A stretch of DNA of 39,415 bases from Minisyncoccota bacterium. Its GTDB lineage: Bacteria > Patescibacteriota > Minisyncoccia > Phycocordibacterales > UBA9973. Shown in pieces: positions 24,794 through 33,591 of this stretch. The stretch lies in the NCBI GenBank assembly GCA_018062425.1, contig JAGOSH010000007.1:1-39415 (forward strand), written 5' to 3'. Within the stretch, counting starts at the first letter, position 1; every line of letters begins with the position of its first letter. Below the pieces are notes generated by a model, which was not told the origin of the DNA, ran no database searches, and saw nothing but the letters and a program-made list of their open reading frames with translations. Position numbers and translations under genes: made by a program.

Positions 24794-24800
24794 ACACCCT

Positions 24801-26069
24801 ATGAAATTCTCAAAGAAAAAACTAAAGAACGGGCTGACTTTGGTGACGGTGCCGATGGTGGACAATCCGACTGTGACCGTGCTGGTATTGGTAGAAACCG
24901 GTTCCAAATATGAGACCAAGAAATTAAACGGCATTTCGCACTTTCTAGAGCATATGTGTTTCAAGGGCACCGTTCGCCGGCCCAAGGCCATAGACATTTC
25001 CCGGGAGCTCGACGCCATAGGTAGTCAGTACAACGCTTTTACTTCACAGGAATTCACAGGTTACTATGCCAAATCCGAGGCGCGTCATTTCAAACAAGTG
25101 CTCGATGTCGTCTCCGATATATATCTGAATTCCACTTTTCCAGAGGCCGAGATTGAAAAAGAAAAGGGGGTGATTGTGGAGGAGATAAACATGTATGAAG
25201 ATATGCCACATCGCCATGTGCAAGACCTGATCATGGAGTTGCTCTACGGCGATCAACCAGCTGGGTGGAACATCGCTGGAACGCGTGAAAATGTGAAGGC
25301 TATGAATCGTGCAGATTTTGTGAAATACAAAAAATCTCATTATGTACCGAATGCTACGACCATCATAGTGGCTGGCCACGTAACAGAGGCTGAAGTATCA
25401 AAAGAAGTAAACAAAATATTTGGTAATTTAGTACAAGGTAAAAAAGGTAAAAAAGTTAAAGTGAAACAAACTCAGAATAAGCCTGAGGTTTTGTTGAAAT
25501 ACAAAAAGACTGATCAATCACATTTCGTGCTGGCTTTCAGGAGTTTTGATTTATTCAGTAAAAAGAATGCAGCGGTTTCTGTGTTAGCCAGTATTTTAGG
25601 TGGTGGTATGAGCTCACGACTTTTCCAAAAACTTCGTGAGGAAATGGGGGTAGGGTATTATGTTCGTGCTAGTGGCGATGCTTATACAGACCATGGATAT
25701 TTCGAGATATCAGCTGGGGTGGACAACAAACGTGTAGTCGAAGTCTCGGAGGCCGTATTGGCCGAGTGTAAAAAGATAGCAACCGAGCCGGTGCCGGCAG
25801 ATGAGTTACAAAAAGTAAAAGACTACCTAATCGGTAATATGAAACTTGATCTCGAGTCCTCGGACAGTATTGCGCAGTTTCATGGTTTTCAGGAAGCACT
25901 AAAGAAAGAGATAAAAACAGCCAACGAAAAGGCCGCTGAGATAAATAAAGTCACAGCACTCGAGGTACAAAATATAGCCAAAGAAATATTTAAAAACGAA
26001 GGAATGAACTTGGCCATAGTCGGCCCTGCTAAAAACAAAGCTCCTCTCAGCAAGATCCTGAAATTATAG
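24801..26069 (+). CDS. M16 family zinc metallopeptidase (pitrilysin-like)
   Basis: A 422-residue protein starting MKFSKKKLKNGLTLVTVPM. The inverted zinc motif HFLEH (H47-H51) and a downstream EEINMYEDMP with the third ligand glutamate are typical. The second half has the M16C-type inactive lobe with GGGMSSRLFQKLREE and GYYVRASG, so it is a two-lobe processing-protease type. M16 peptidases cleave oligopeptides or leader peptides in the cytoplasm or envelope. No signal peptide is seen. Start 24801 is chosen from the promoter and from the usual family start. Confidence 0.95.
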   Translation: MKFSKKKLKNGLTLVTVPMVDNPTVTVLVLVETGSKYETKKLNGISHFLEHMCFKGTVRRPKAIDISRELDAIGSQYNAFTSQEFTGYYAKSEARHFKQVLDVVSDIYLNSTFPEAEIEKEKGVIVEEINMYEDMPHRHVQDLIMELLYGDQPAGWNIAGTRENVKAMNRADFVKYKKSHYVPNATTIIVAGHVTEAEVSKEVNKIFGNLVQGKKGKKVKVKQTQNKPEVLLKYKKTDQSHFVLAFRSFDLFSKKNAAVSVLASILGGGMSSRLFQKLREEMGVGYYVRASGDAYTDHGYFEISAGVDNKRVVEVSEAVLAECKKIATEPVPADELQKVKDYLIGNMKLDLESSDSIAQFHGFQEALKKEIKTANEKAAEINKVTALEVQNIAKEIFKNEGMNLAIVGPAKNKAPLSKILKL

Positions 26070-26083
26070 TTTCAACTTTTTTG

Positions 26084-26092
26084 TGTTATGAT
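26084..26092 (+). promoter_or_regulatory. extended -10 promoter of the AI-2E-type permease
   Basis: TGT TATGAT followed by six bases and ATG at 26099. Confidence 0.6.
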
Positions 26093-26098
26093 GTTGGT

Positions 26099-27181
26099 AT
26101 GTTTGGAGAGGGAAGCACAACCAAAATTTCTATTTCAACTGGGACCATGATCCGCGCTGTTTTGGTGGGTGTCGGGGTGTATTTGTTTTGGTTCTTGCGC
26201 GACTTGCTGATGGTAGTTTTCACCGCTATTATTTTCGCTTCTTTTGTTGAATCAACTATCCCATATTTTAAAAAGATACGGATCGGGCGACTGCTCGGGG
26301 TGATCATATTTTATGTGGTGTCGCTCTTGATTTTCGCAGCATTGTTTTATTTGTTTGCGCCACTTCTCATCACCGAGGTTTACAATTTTGCCACTTTTCT
26401 TTCTTCTTATATTCCTGATTTCAACTTCTTGGATTATTTCCAGAGCAAAGAATTTGCCGGCGCAAAAGACGTGGTAAACAAGCTTTCAGATAACTTGTCT
26501 GTAGGGTCACTCCTTGAAATATCTAAAAGCTTTATCAACAACCTGTCTAGCGGATTCTTTCAAACCCTAGCCTCGGCTTTCGGAAGCATATTTAACTTCA
26601 TCCTCATTATCGTTATATCTTTTTACTTATCGGTACAAGAAAAAGGTATCGAAAATTTCCTACGGATTGTGTTGCCGGTTTCAGTCGAAGACTATGCCGT
26701 TGATTTATGGGAACGTTCACAAAAGAAAATTGCCTACTGGATAAAAGGGCAGATGTTCCTTGGGCTCTTGGTGGCTGTCCTTACTTACCTGGTTCTTTCT
26801 ATTTTAGGCATCCAATACGCGCTCCTTCTGGCTATCATTGCTGGTATTATGGAGCTCATACCATATGGAGTAATACTCGCTTTGGTTCCAGCGGTTTCAT
26901 TCTCTTATATATCTGGAGGTCTGTCCTCGGCACTGCTTGTGGCTGGAGCATACTTGATTATTCATCAATTTGAAGTTTTTCTTTTTACTCCGCTGATAGT
27001 GAAGCGTGTGGTTGGCCTTTCTCCTTTGGTTGTTATACTGTCGGCTCTGATTGGTTTTGAACTCGCGGGTATTTGGGGTGTGGTGATAGCTATCCCGATT
27101 GCGGTAATTGTGATGGAAATCATGAATGATTTGGAAAAGAGGAAAACCATAGTTCGAGCTTCGGTAGGAGACAAGAAATAA
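26099..27181 (+). CDS. AI-2E family (PerM/YdiK-like) membrane permease
   Basis: A 360-residue integral membrane protein starting MFGEGSTTKISIS, with about seven or eight membrane segments. The family layout is visible: N-terminal double helix with LVGVGVYLFWFLRDLLMVVF, a soluble loop, and the end ELIPYGVILALVPA, then FVFTPLIVKRVVGLSPLVVILSALIGFELAG as in AI-2E/PerM proteins. Members are thought to export small molecules; the substrate here is unknown. Longer in-frame start at 26081 is rejected because of the promoter. metG starts two bases after the stop. Confidence 0.9.
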   Translation: MFGEGSTTKISISTGTMIRAVLVGVGVYLFWFLRDLLMVVFTAIIFASFVESTIPYFKKIRIGRLLGVIIFYVVSLLIFAALFYLFAPLLITEVYNFATFLSSYIPDFNFLDYFQSKEFAGAKDVVNKLSDNLSVGSLLEISKSFINNLSSGFFQTLASAFGSIFNFILIIVISFYLSVQEKGIENFLRIVLPVSVEDYAVDLWERSQKKIAYWIKGQMFLGLLVAVLTYLVLSILGIQYALLLAIIAGIMELIPYGVILALVPAVSFSYISGGLSSALLVAGAYLIIHQFEVFLFTPLIVKRVVGLSPLVVILSALIGFELAGIWGVVIAIPIAVIVMEIMNDLEKRKTIVRASVGDKK

Positions 27182-27182
27182 T

Positions 27183-28646
27183 ATGCAAGAAAAAAAAGTA
27201 AATCAGAGTAAAAGTTTTTATATTACTACTACACTGCCGTATGTGAACGCTGAGCTGCATTTGGGGCACGCGTTGGAGTTCGTCCGTACTGACGCCATAG
27301 CCAGGTACAAGAAACTCGCAGGTTTCAATGTGTTCTTCAATACTGGTACAGACGAACACGGTTCCAAGATTTATGAAAAAGCAGTGGAGGCCGGAATGGA
27401 CCCACAGAGTTTCGTGGACCAAGGATTTGAAAACTTCAAAAGAAGTTTGAAAATGTTCGGAGTCACAGACGAGGTGCATTTTATTCGTACTACCGACCTA
27501 AATCATATCGCATCCGCACAAGCATTTTGGAATAAAGTAAAAGAAAACGGATTTATTTATAAAAAGAACTATGCCTCAAAGTATTGCGTAGGTTGTGAAA
27601 GCGAGAAGACTGATTCGGATTTGAATGAGAATGGCGAATGCCCCGACCATCCTGGCAGGCCACTTCAGATAATCGAAGAAGAAAATTATTTCTTTAAATA
27701 CAGTGAGTTTGGTCCAAAGCTTTTGGAACTCTATGCCAAGCGTCCAGACTTTGTTATTCCAGAATTTCGTTTCAACGAAGTCAAAGCTTTTATTGAAAGG
27801 GGACTACAGGATTTTTCTATCTCTAGATTAAAAAGCAAAATGCCGTGGGGAATACCGGTGCCAGGGGACGAAGACCATGTCATGTATGTATGGTTCGATG
27901 CGCTGACGAATTATATCAATACCCTAGGTTGGCCTGATGTCGGTGGTGACTTTGAAAAATATTGGGTTAACGGCACACCAACGCAGTACTGTGGTAAAGA
28001 CAACACTAGATTCCAATCCGCGATGTGGCAAGCTATGCTCATGGCTGCGGGAGTGCCAAATTCGTATCAGATCATCGTGAATGGTTTTGTGATGGGCGAG
28101 GGTGGAGTAAAGATGTCGAAGACATTGGGCAATGTAGTTAATCCAAAAGAAATCGTGGATGAATACGGCACTGAGGCCTTGCGTTATTTCATGCTTCGGG
28201 AGATTTCTCCTTTTGAAGACAGTCCGTTTTCGAAAGATCGTTTCAAAGAAGCATATAACGCGAGTCTGGCCAACGGGCTCGGAAACCTGGCCTCTCGAAT
28301 ACTAACCCTTTCCGAAAAGTATTTGGACAAATGCCCAGAAATTCCAGAAGTGTCCGACTTCAGCGAATATTTCGCGCTTTATGAAACTTTTGATTTGAAA
28401 AAAGTTATGGACTATATCTGGGGCGAAGTAGAAGCCTTGGATAAATTTATCCAAGAAACAGAACCGTTCAAGGTTATCAAAGTGGATGAAGTAAAAGGTA
28501 AAGAACTCATAACCACCATGGTCCTCCGCTTGTACCAAATAGCTCGCATGTTAAACCCAGTCATGCCGGAGACAAACGAAAAATTAAAACAACTGATCAA
28601 AGCCAATAAAAAACCCGAAGTCCCTCTATTTTTAAGGAAAGATTGA
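27183..28646 (+). CDS. metG: Methionyl-tRNA synthetase
   Basis: A 487-residue class I synthetase. The HIGH motif is ELHLGHA (H26-H29), the knuckle cysteines CVGCESEKTDSD...CPDHPGRP are at about 138-158, and the KMSKS motif is GGVKMSKTLGN (310-314). There is no C-terminal tRNA-binding (EMAP-like) domain, so it is the short form. The stop overlaps the start region of the next gene. A weak GGAG lies about 11 bases before the ATG, one of few Shine-Dalgarno-like sites here. Confidence 0.96.
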   Translation: MQEKKVNQSKSFYITTTLPYVNAELHLGHALEFVRTDAIARYKKLAGFNVFFNTGTDEHGSKIYEKAVEAGMDPQSFVDQGFENFKRSLKMFGVTDEVHFIRTTDLNHIASAQAFWNKVKENGFIYKKNYASKYCVGCESEKTDSDLNENGECPDHPGRPLQIIEEENYFFKYSEFGPKLLELYAKRPDFVIPEFRFNEVKAFIERGLQDFSISRLKSKMPWGIPVPGDEDHVMYVWFDALTNYINTLGWPDVGGDFEKYWVNGTPTQYCGKDNTRFQSAMWQAMLMAAGVPNSYQIIVNGFVMGEGGVKMSKTLGNVVNPKEIVDEYGTEALRYFMLREISPFEDSPFSKDRFKEAYNASLANGLGNLASRILTLSEKYLDKCPEIPEVSDFSEYFALYETFDLKKVMDYIWGEVEALDKFIQETEPFKVIKVDEVKGKELITTMVLRLYQIARMLNPVMPETNEKLKQLIKANKKPEVPLFLRKD

Positions 28647-28648
28647 TT

Positions 28649-29080
28649 ATGAAAATCAGAGAACCATTTGTAGTTTTTACTAACTTGGTGTTTATTATCC
28701 CTTTATATTTTGGCCTCGCACAGCAGGCATACCTTTATGCTGGGGTTATTTTTATAGTTTTTGTATTCTCTTCTATATTTCATATAACAAAACCACCCGG
28801 CACAGTCTGGCCGAGTGAAGTGTACAAACTAAACAAGAGACAAAAGTTTTTTCTGCGAGTAGACGAAGTCCTGGCTTACTGTTTGGTATTGTTTAACTTG
28901 TATGTTTTTTGGACTAAAGGTTTTCCTTTGTATTTTTGGTACGCAGTAGCTACTGCTTTTGTTGGCCTTATTTTTCTTTATTTTCCGAAACAACAAAACA
29001 AATATGAATTTTTCCATGGAACTTGGCACCTGCTTTCAGGGTTGTTCACTTTGTTTGCAGTATTGTCGTTAGCAGTTTAA
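28649..29080 (+). CDS. Small membrane protein with CREST-superfamily motif
   Basis: A 143-residue membrane protein with about five hydrophobic segments. It shows the polar motif set of the CREST superfamily (alkaline ceramidases, PAQR receptors, Per1, TMEM8): SSIFH (S41, H45), VDEVLAY (D72) and FFHGTWHLLSG (H123, H127). In that superfamily these residues bind zinc and act in lipid amide or ester hydrolysis. It is therefore a candidate membrane lipid hydrolase, by inference only. ATG 28649 is chosen; an alternative TTG at 28643 is also in frame. It follows metG. Confidence 0.75.
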   Translation: MKIREPFVVFTNLVFIIPLYFGLAQQAYLYAGVIFIVFVFSSIFHITKPPGTVWPSEVYKLNKRQKFFLRVDEVLAYCLVLFNLYVFWTKGFPLYFWYAVATAFVGLIFLYFPKQQNKYEFFHGTWHLLSGLFTLFAVLSLAV

Positions 29081-29089
29081 TATAAAATT

Positions 29090-29875
29090 ATGAAATACAT
29101 CGACATACATTCCCATTTAAATTTAAAGCCTTTAAAACAGGATGAGGAAAAGGTCATAACCCGCATGGTGGAACATGAGGTTGGAAGCATCACTATCGGA
29201 GTTGATTATGGGACTTCCTGCGAGGCGGTTGCCTTGGCAGAGAAATACGACTTTGTCTGGGCTGGGGTAGGCATGCATCCGACAGACAACACTACCGAGG
29301 AGTTTGATATTGAAAAATACAAAGATTTAGCCAAGCATGCGAGGGTAGTGTGCGTTGGTGAATGTGGAGTGGACTACTATCGGGACCAAAGTGCGGAAAC
29401 CAAACAAAGACAGGAAAAGCTTTTTAGACAGCATATAGAAATAGCGCAAGAGGTAGCTAAGCCACTGATGATCCATGCCCGACCGAGCAAGGGCAGTATG
29501 GATGCATACAATGATGTTTTAAATATCCTCGAAGAAGCCAAGAAGGAGAGTCCAGATTTGCGGGCTAATTTCCACTTCTTTGTGGGTGACATAGAGGTTG
29601 CCAAGCGTGCACTAGCGCTCGGCTTTACAATGTCTTTCGACGGGCCCATAACTTTCGCGCGGGATTATGACGAAGTTATAAAATTCTTACCTCTTGAATC
29701 CATCATGGCGGAGACTGACGCGCCGTTTGCCGCACCGATACCGCACCGCGGGGGAGCGTGTGAGCCGTACATGGTTACAGAGATAGTAAAAAAGATTGCC
29801 GAGATTAAAGGCCTGTCAACGTACGAAGTCAGAGACCAGATCCTCTCGAATTCCCAAAAGTTTTTCATGATATAA
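29090..29875 (+). CDS. tatD: TatD family metal-dependent DNase
   Basis: A 261-residue TIM-barrel hydrolase. Metal and signature motifs are in order: YIDIHSHLN, VGMHPTD, VGECGVDYY, MIHARPSK, NFHFFVGD and AETDAPFAAP. TatD proteins are 3'-5' exonucleases or D-aminoacyl-tRNA-related nucleases in the cytoplasm. No Shine-Dalgarno sequence precedes the ATG; TATAAA lies three bases before it. The -10 box of the next gene overlaps its stop. Confidence 0.92.
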   Translation: MKYIDIHSHLNLKPLKQDEEKVITRMVEHEVGSITIGVDYGTSCEAVALAEKYDFVWAGVGMHPTDNTTEEFDIEKYKDLAKHARVVCVGECGVDYYRDQSAETKQRQEKLFRQHIEIAQEVAKPLMIHARPSKGSMDAYNDVLNILEEAKKESPDLRANFHFFVGDIEVAKRALALGFTMSFDGPITFARDYDEVIKFLPLESIMAETDAPFAAPIPHRGGACEPYMVTEIVKKIAEIKGLSTYEVRDQILSNSQKFFMI

Positions 29876-29876
29876 T
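29868..29876 (+). promoter_or_regulatory. extended -10 promoter of the 29884 gene
   Basis: TGA TATAAT overlaps the tatD stop, followed by seven bases and ATG at 29884. Confidence 0.65.
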
Positions 29877-29883
29877 CAATCCA

Positions 29884-30243
29884 ATGCAGAAAGTTTTCAA
29901 ACGGATTTCAAATTCTAAAAATCGTCTAGCTCGAGTCCTCGCTGTAGCAGGGGTTTATATATTATTTTGGTGTGTGTTTTATGGTAGCCAGATAATCCTG
30001 CCAAAGAGTTGGGCTATATACATCGGACAGAAAACTGGTATTTTTATGCCTATTTATATATTTGCTATTGTCCCACTCATATCCTTTTTTATTCCAGTCT
30101 ATGTAGTCCGACACATGAAAACAAAACCATGGGTTACGTATTTGATGCACGTAATACTTATAATTGTTTCAATTGCCGTCTTTTTCGCCCTATCCTTGTT
30201 GCGCGCATATACTGCTACCGGCCCCGAAGACTTTATAAAGTAG
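29884..30243 (+). CDS. Small membrane protein, unknown
   Basis: A 119-residue protein with a basic N-terminus (KRISNSKNRLAR) and three or four membrane segments (about 16-34, 50-72, 84-106). I do not recognise a family. No catalytic motif is visible. It stands behind a strong promoter and is followed by an unrelated promoter, so it is likely a single-gene transcript. Confidence 0.75.
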   Translation: MQKVFKRISNSKNRLARVLAVAGVYILFWCVFYGSQIILPKSWAIYIGQKTGIFMPIYIFAIVPLISFFIPVYVVRHMKTKPWVTYLMHVILIIVSIAVFFALSLLRAYTATGPEDFIK

Positions 30244-30244
30244 G

Positions 30245-30274
30245 TTGTTAGAAACGGGAACCCTTTGCTATAAT
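30245..30274 (+). promoter_or_regulatory. Promoter of the 30313 gene, leadered
   Basis: TTGTTA at 30245-30250 and TGC TATAAT at 30266-30274, 18 bases between boxes. It is 38 bases before the ATG, so this transcript has a real 5' leader, unlike most others in the window. Confidence 0.6.
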
Positions 30275-30312
30275 AGAATCTAAGATATAAACGTATTTTT
30301 AACTATATTTGT

Positions 30313-31464
30313 ATGAGAAACTTTTTACGTAATAATCATTTTTTTCATTTAACCGCCATTTTGTTCCTTGCTTTTACTGCTTGGTGGATTTCGCTCAAGC
30401 CATTTGATCCTAATGTGCTCATGGAACAAAAAGAAACCTGGTCCGCGTTTTACTGGACATTTGCTGCTTTTGGCGGACTCTTTGGAATCTTTGCTAGTCG
30501 CGAGCTCGGTTTCTGGCGTAGTGTGATTGGGCGTGCGGTGTTGGCTTTTTCTGCTGGGCTGCTTCTACAATCTATCGGACAAATAATTGATTCGTATTTA
30601 TCTGCGGTTGGCAATGCATATATTTTCTACCCATCTATCGCAGAGATTGGTTATACCGGCAGTATCTTGGCCTATATCTACGGTTCATACTTGTTGGCTC
30701 GTTATATTGGCATAAATCCGTCAGTTAAAAACTTTGCAAAGAGCAGGCTGGTTTGGTTCATTCCGGTGGTCATGTTTGCACTCTCGTATTTTACATATTT
30801 GCACGGTTACGATTTTGCGAATGCGGAAACTGTCCACATCATCTTTGATTTCGGGTATCCGATACTGCAGTCGATCTATGTAGCACTAGCAGTATATGTG
30901 TTGATACGGTCCAGCAATATTCAGGGTGGAGTCTTGCGTCGCCCGATATCCTTTTTAGTGGCTGCGCTTATTTTGCAATATATTGCTGATTCATATTTTG
31001 TTTACGAGTTCAACCAAGACAAGTGGTACAACGCGAACTTTAATGATTATTTCTACCTGGTAGCTTACTTTGTTTTAGCGCTCTCGATCATATATATTGA
31101 CGAGGTTATCCGAGATATCCATGCAAAAAACGAAGGCCTATCCAAAGAGGCTGGGTTCGAGTCTCAAAGCGTAGAAGAACTGAATGTAACATACGTTAAT
31201 CTGCTTCGAACTATTATCAAAAGCCAAGAAGAGATCATTGGCCCGCTCGCTTGGACCGAAGTTGCACAGATCCAGAACATCGTGATAAAGGATAAAGAAA
31301 ACATAGAACTTGAAATATCCGGCGACCCCAAAGAGACCATCGACGCATTGCTGGAAAAGTTCTTCAAAGTATTCGGCCCGACGGCGCTATACGTAGCCAA
31401 GCGCAATACTTACCGTATCACCAGAAACATGCAACTGCACCAGGTTCCGGACAAGCTACTTTAA
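30313..31464 (+). CDS. Seven/eight-helix membrane protein with cytoplasmic C-terminal domain
   Basis: A 383-residue protein. The first about 270 residues hold seven or eight hydrophobic helices, then a coiled charged linker (HAKNEGLSKEAGFESQ) and a C-terminal soluble domain of about 100 residues (EELNVTYVNLLRTIIKSQEEIIG...NTYRITRNM). The layout resembles membrane-sensor proteins such as 7TM receptors with a signalling domain, and it sits two to three genes from a histidine kinase with a similar N-terminus, but I do not recognise the C-terminal domain. It may be a sensor partner of that kinase. Confidence 0.75.
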   Translation: MRNFLRNNHFFHLTAILFLAFTAWWISLKPFDPNVLMEQKETWSAFYWTFAAFGGLFGIFASRELGFWRSVIGRAVLAFSAGLLLQSIGQIIDSYLSAVGNAYIFYPSIAEIGYTGSILAYIYGSYLLARYIGINPSVKNFAKSRLVWFIPVVMFALSYFTYLHGYDFANAETVHIIFDFGYPILQSIYVALAVYVLIRSSNIQGGVLRRPISFLVAALILQYIADSYFVYEFNQDKWYNANFNDYFYLVAYFVLALSIIYIDEVIRDIHAKNEGLSKEAGFESQSVEELNVTYVNLLRTIIKSQEEIIGPLAWTEVAQIQNIVIKDKENIELEISGDPKETIDALLEKFFKVFGPTALYVAKRNTYRITRNMQLHQVPDKLL

Positions 31465-31505
31465 TATTTTGCTTTTTGTTTGTACTTTTGTAATACTCTA
31501 TACAT

Positions 31506-32426
31506 ATGGAAATCTGGGCGATATATGCGGTTGGTGCTTCGTTGTTTTGGTCTTTGGTGAACATGGTTGATAAATACCTTGTTTCAAAATACACCAACGA
31601 AGAACATTCATCTGGTGCGCTTGTTTTATTTTCAAGTTTGGTTGGAGTATTTATTGCTTTTTTTATTGGTATTTTTAATCCAGGAATTTGGCATATAGGC
31701 ACGATCGACAAATTGTTGCTTATCCTTGTTGGGTTTACGTCTGTTGCCTGGATACTTTTCTATCTGTATGCTTTAGAAATTGAAGATGTGTCAGTAGTTG
31801 TACCTTGGTTTTTAACAATTCCTGCATTTGGATATATTTTTGGTTTTATCTTTTTGGGAGAGTCATTGACCTACTATCAGCAAATTGGGTCTCTAATAAT
31901 AATGCTTGGCCTAATAGTATTGAGCATCGATTTTAAGAAAGAAAAAGTTTCTAAGTTTAAAACTAAGGTTGTTTTATATATGCTTGCTGCTTGTATTATT
32001 ATTGCAGCTCAAGGAATAGTTTTTAAATATGTGGCTGAGGTAGAAAGTTTTTGGGTTTCTTCTTTTTGGGAATATTTAGGTTTGGGTTTAATGGGTCTGA
32101 TTCTTTACATATTTATACCTCATTATCGTCGAGATTTTATGCGCATGAATAAAGAGGGTGGTTTAAAAATATTTAGCTTAAATGCCCTAAGCGAGCTTAC
32201 TACAACTACGGGAGATTTGTTGTCTAAGTTTGCCTTATTACTTGCACCTGTTACAGTGGTGTATTTGATGAGTAGTTTCCAGCCAGCATTTGTTTTAATG
32301 CTGACAATTCTAGGTACTTTATTTTTCCCTAGTATTGTTAACGAAAGCTTGAGTTATCGAGTATTAGTTCCAAAGATTATAGCAATATTAATAACAATAG
32401 TAGGTAGTTTTGTTCTTTTCATGTAA
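31506..32426 (+). CDS. DMT/EamA-type membrane transporter
   Basis: A 306-residue protein with about ten membrane segments in two halves of similar length, as in EamA (drug/metabolite) transporters. Segments such as WILFYLYALEIEDVSVVVPWF and GYIFGFIFLGESLTYYQQIGS, with a matching motif later, fit the family. These move small metabolites; the substrate is not known. It opens an AT-rich stretch that reaches into the histidine kinase gene. A promoter is not clear. Confidence 0.85.
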   Translation: MEIWAIYAVGASLFWSLVNMVDKYLVSKYTNEEHSSGALVLFSSLVGVFIAFFIGIFNPGIWHIGTIDKLLLILVGFTSVAWILFYLYALEIEDVSVVVPWFLTIPAFGYIFGFIFLGESLTYYQQIGSLIIMLGLIVLSIDFKKEKVSKFKTKVVLYMLAACIIIAAQGIVFKYVAEVESFWVSSFWEYLGLGLMGLILYIFIPHYRRDFMRMNKEGGLKIFSLNALSELTTTTGDLLSKFALLLAPVTVVYLMSSFQPAFVLMLTILGTLFFPSIVNESLSYRVLVPKIIAILITIVGSFVLFM

Positions 32427-32430
32427 GCAC

Positions 32431-32458
32431 TTGATATTTATTATAAATGTGTTATAAT
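32431..32458 (+). promoter_or_regulatory. Promoter of the DUF2156 gene, leadered
   Basis: TTGATA at 32431-32436 and TGT TATAAT at 32450-32458 with about 16 bases between boxes. The ATG at 32494 is 35 bases further, so a leader is present; no earlier start in frame is seen. Confidence 0.6.
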
Positions 32459-32493
32459 CTAGAAGACGTGAACTTTTCAAAACTGCGTCGAAG

Positions 32494-33399
32494 ATGATAC
32501 CAGAATTCCCAAAATTTAAAAAATTAGAACTTAGTGATCGGAGTCGCGTTGAGCAAATTACAAACAAATTTCCTCCGCACTCTGATTTTAACTTTATTTC
32601 AATGTGGTCTTGGGACACAAAAGGCGAGGTTGGTGTATCGTGCCTGTATGGGAATTTAGTTGTTAAATTTACGGACTACCTAACAGGGGATCCGTTTTTT
32701 TCTTTTTTGGGTGAAAATTCAGTTGAAGATACAATAAATACCCTACTGACTTTCTCTGAAGATAAATATAAAAAATCACATTTGAAATATATATCAGAAG
32801 ATTTAATCAAGCTGCATGTTTCTAAAGATGTTTTTGATATACAAGATGATATTGCTTCTCACGATTATGTTTATGAAGTAGAGCATTTAGCTAATATGCA
32901 TAATTGGCCTAAACACAGCTCGGGTAAAAATATTAGACAGTTTTTAAAAGAATTTAACGATTATAATGTAAAACATTTTGAGCTTGCTGATGCTCCAAAA
33001 AAAGATTGTTTAGATTTGTTTAAACGTTGGGCACAAAATCGAGAAGCCACTAACTCTGAATTGAACGAACTTAAAGCAGCTGAGAGACTTTTTAAGTCTA
33101 ATATATCTGAGCTTAAGGTTGTTGCTCTGTATTTGAAAGATAAAATAGTTGGGTTTACTGTTTATGAAATTGTGGCTACTGGTTACGCTGTATCTCATTT
33201 TGCTAAAGCTGATAAATCACACCACAAATCAATAGGAGATGTTTTGAACTGGGAAGAGGCTAAAATATTATCTACTCAGGGGGTTAAATACTTTAACTGG
33301 GAAGAAGACTTGGGCATTGAAGGTCTACGTAAATTTAAAGAAAAGTATAAACCCGCATTTTTATTAAAAAAGTACAAAGTTAGTAGAAAGAAAAGTTGA
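32494..33399 (+). CDS. DUF2156 (phosphatidylglycerol lysyltransferase C-terminal-like) protein
   Basis: A 301-residue protein of the DUF2156 fold. The C-terminus has NWEEDLGIEGLRKFKEKYKPAFLLKKYKV, a family signature, and the middle has the GNAT-like tandem fold (VVALYLKDKIVGFTVYEIVATGYAVSHFAKAD). Relatives form the C-terminal half of MprF, which transfers lysine from lysyl-tRNA to phosphatidylglycerol; free-standing proteins of this type have unknown acceptors. No membrane part is present. If active, it would use aminoacyl-tRNA. AT-rich gene. Confidence 0.85.
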   Translation: MIPEFPKFKKLELSDRSRVEQITNKFPPHSDFNFISMWSWDTKGEVGVSCLYGNLVVKFTDYLTGDPFFSFLGENSVEDTINTLLTFSEDKYKKSHLKYISEDLIKLHVSKDVFDIQDDIASHDYVYEVEHLANMHNWPKHSSGKNIRQFLKEFNDYNVKHFELADAPKKDCLDLFKRWAQNREATNSELNELKAAERLFKSNISELKVVALYLKDKIVGFTVYEIVATGYAVSHFAKADKSHHKSIGDVLNWEEAKILSTQGVKYFNWEEDLGIEGLRKFKEKYKPAFLLKKYKVSRKKS

Positions 33400-33425
33400 G
33401 ATTACTAATATTTTATACTTTTGTG

Positions 33426-33431
33426 TATAAT
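33426..33431 (+). promoter_or_regulatory. -10 promoter of the 47-residue membrane protein
   Basis: TATAAT preceded directly by TG, then seven bases and ATG at 33439. Confidence 0.6.
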
Positions 33432-33438
33432 GTTTACT

Positions 33439-33582
33439 ATGGATTTAAAATCAAAAGTGCTTCTGTATTGTGTTGTTTTCTTTGTGTTACTTTCACTCGG
33501 TATAACTATTTATAAAACTTTATTTTTGCATGATTTTGAAATAGAACATACATCCGGAGAGGATCTTGATACGAGTGTATAA
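33439..33582 (+). CDS. Small single-pass membrane protein (47 residues)
   Basis: An ORF of 47 residues: a short basic start (MDLKSK), one hydrophobic segment (about 7-28, LLYCVVFFVLLSLGITIY) and an acidic tail (HTSGEDLDTSV). It has the window's typical promoter seven bases before the ATG and it fills the gap between the DUF2156 gene and the histidine kinase, which argue that it is real. It ends within the kinase's promoter. It may be a small regulator of the adjacent membrane kinase; no family is recognised. Confidence 0.65.
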   Translation: MDLKSKVLLYCVVFFVLLSLGITIYKTLFLHDFEIEHTSGEDLDTSV

Positions 33583-33583
33583 T
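33578..33583 (+). promoter_or_regulatory. -10 promoter of the histidine kinase gene
   Basis: TATAAT, preceded by TG, then eight bases and ATG at 33592. A second TATAAT begins five bases later. The box overlaps the stop of the small membrane protein. Confidence 0.6.
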
Positions 33584-33591
33584 ATAATCTT

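Noticed and set aside
24690-24800. M16 peptidase start 37 codons upstream
   Set aside because: It would run through the lysA leader region and lie before the promoter; the family start is MKFSKKKLKNG at 24801.
28643-28648. TTG start of the CREST-like gene
   Set aside because: Possible, but ATG at 28649 is two codons later and more usual; the difference is only two residues.
31150-31170. GGTTCGAGTCTC resembling a tRNA T-arm
   Set aside because: It lies inside a coding region and no cloverleaf can be built around it.
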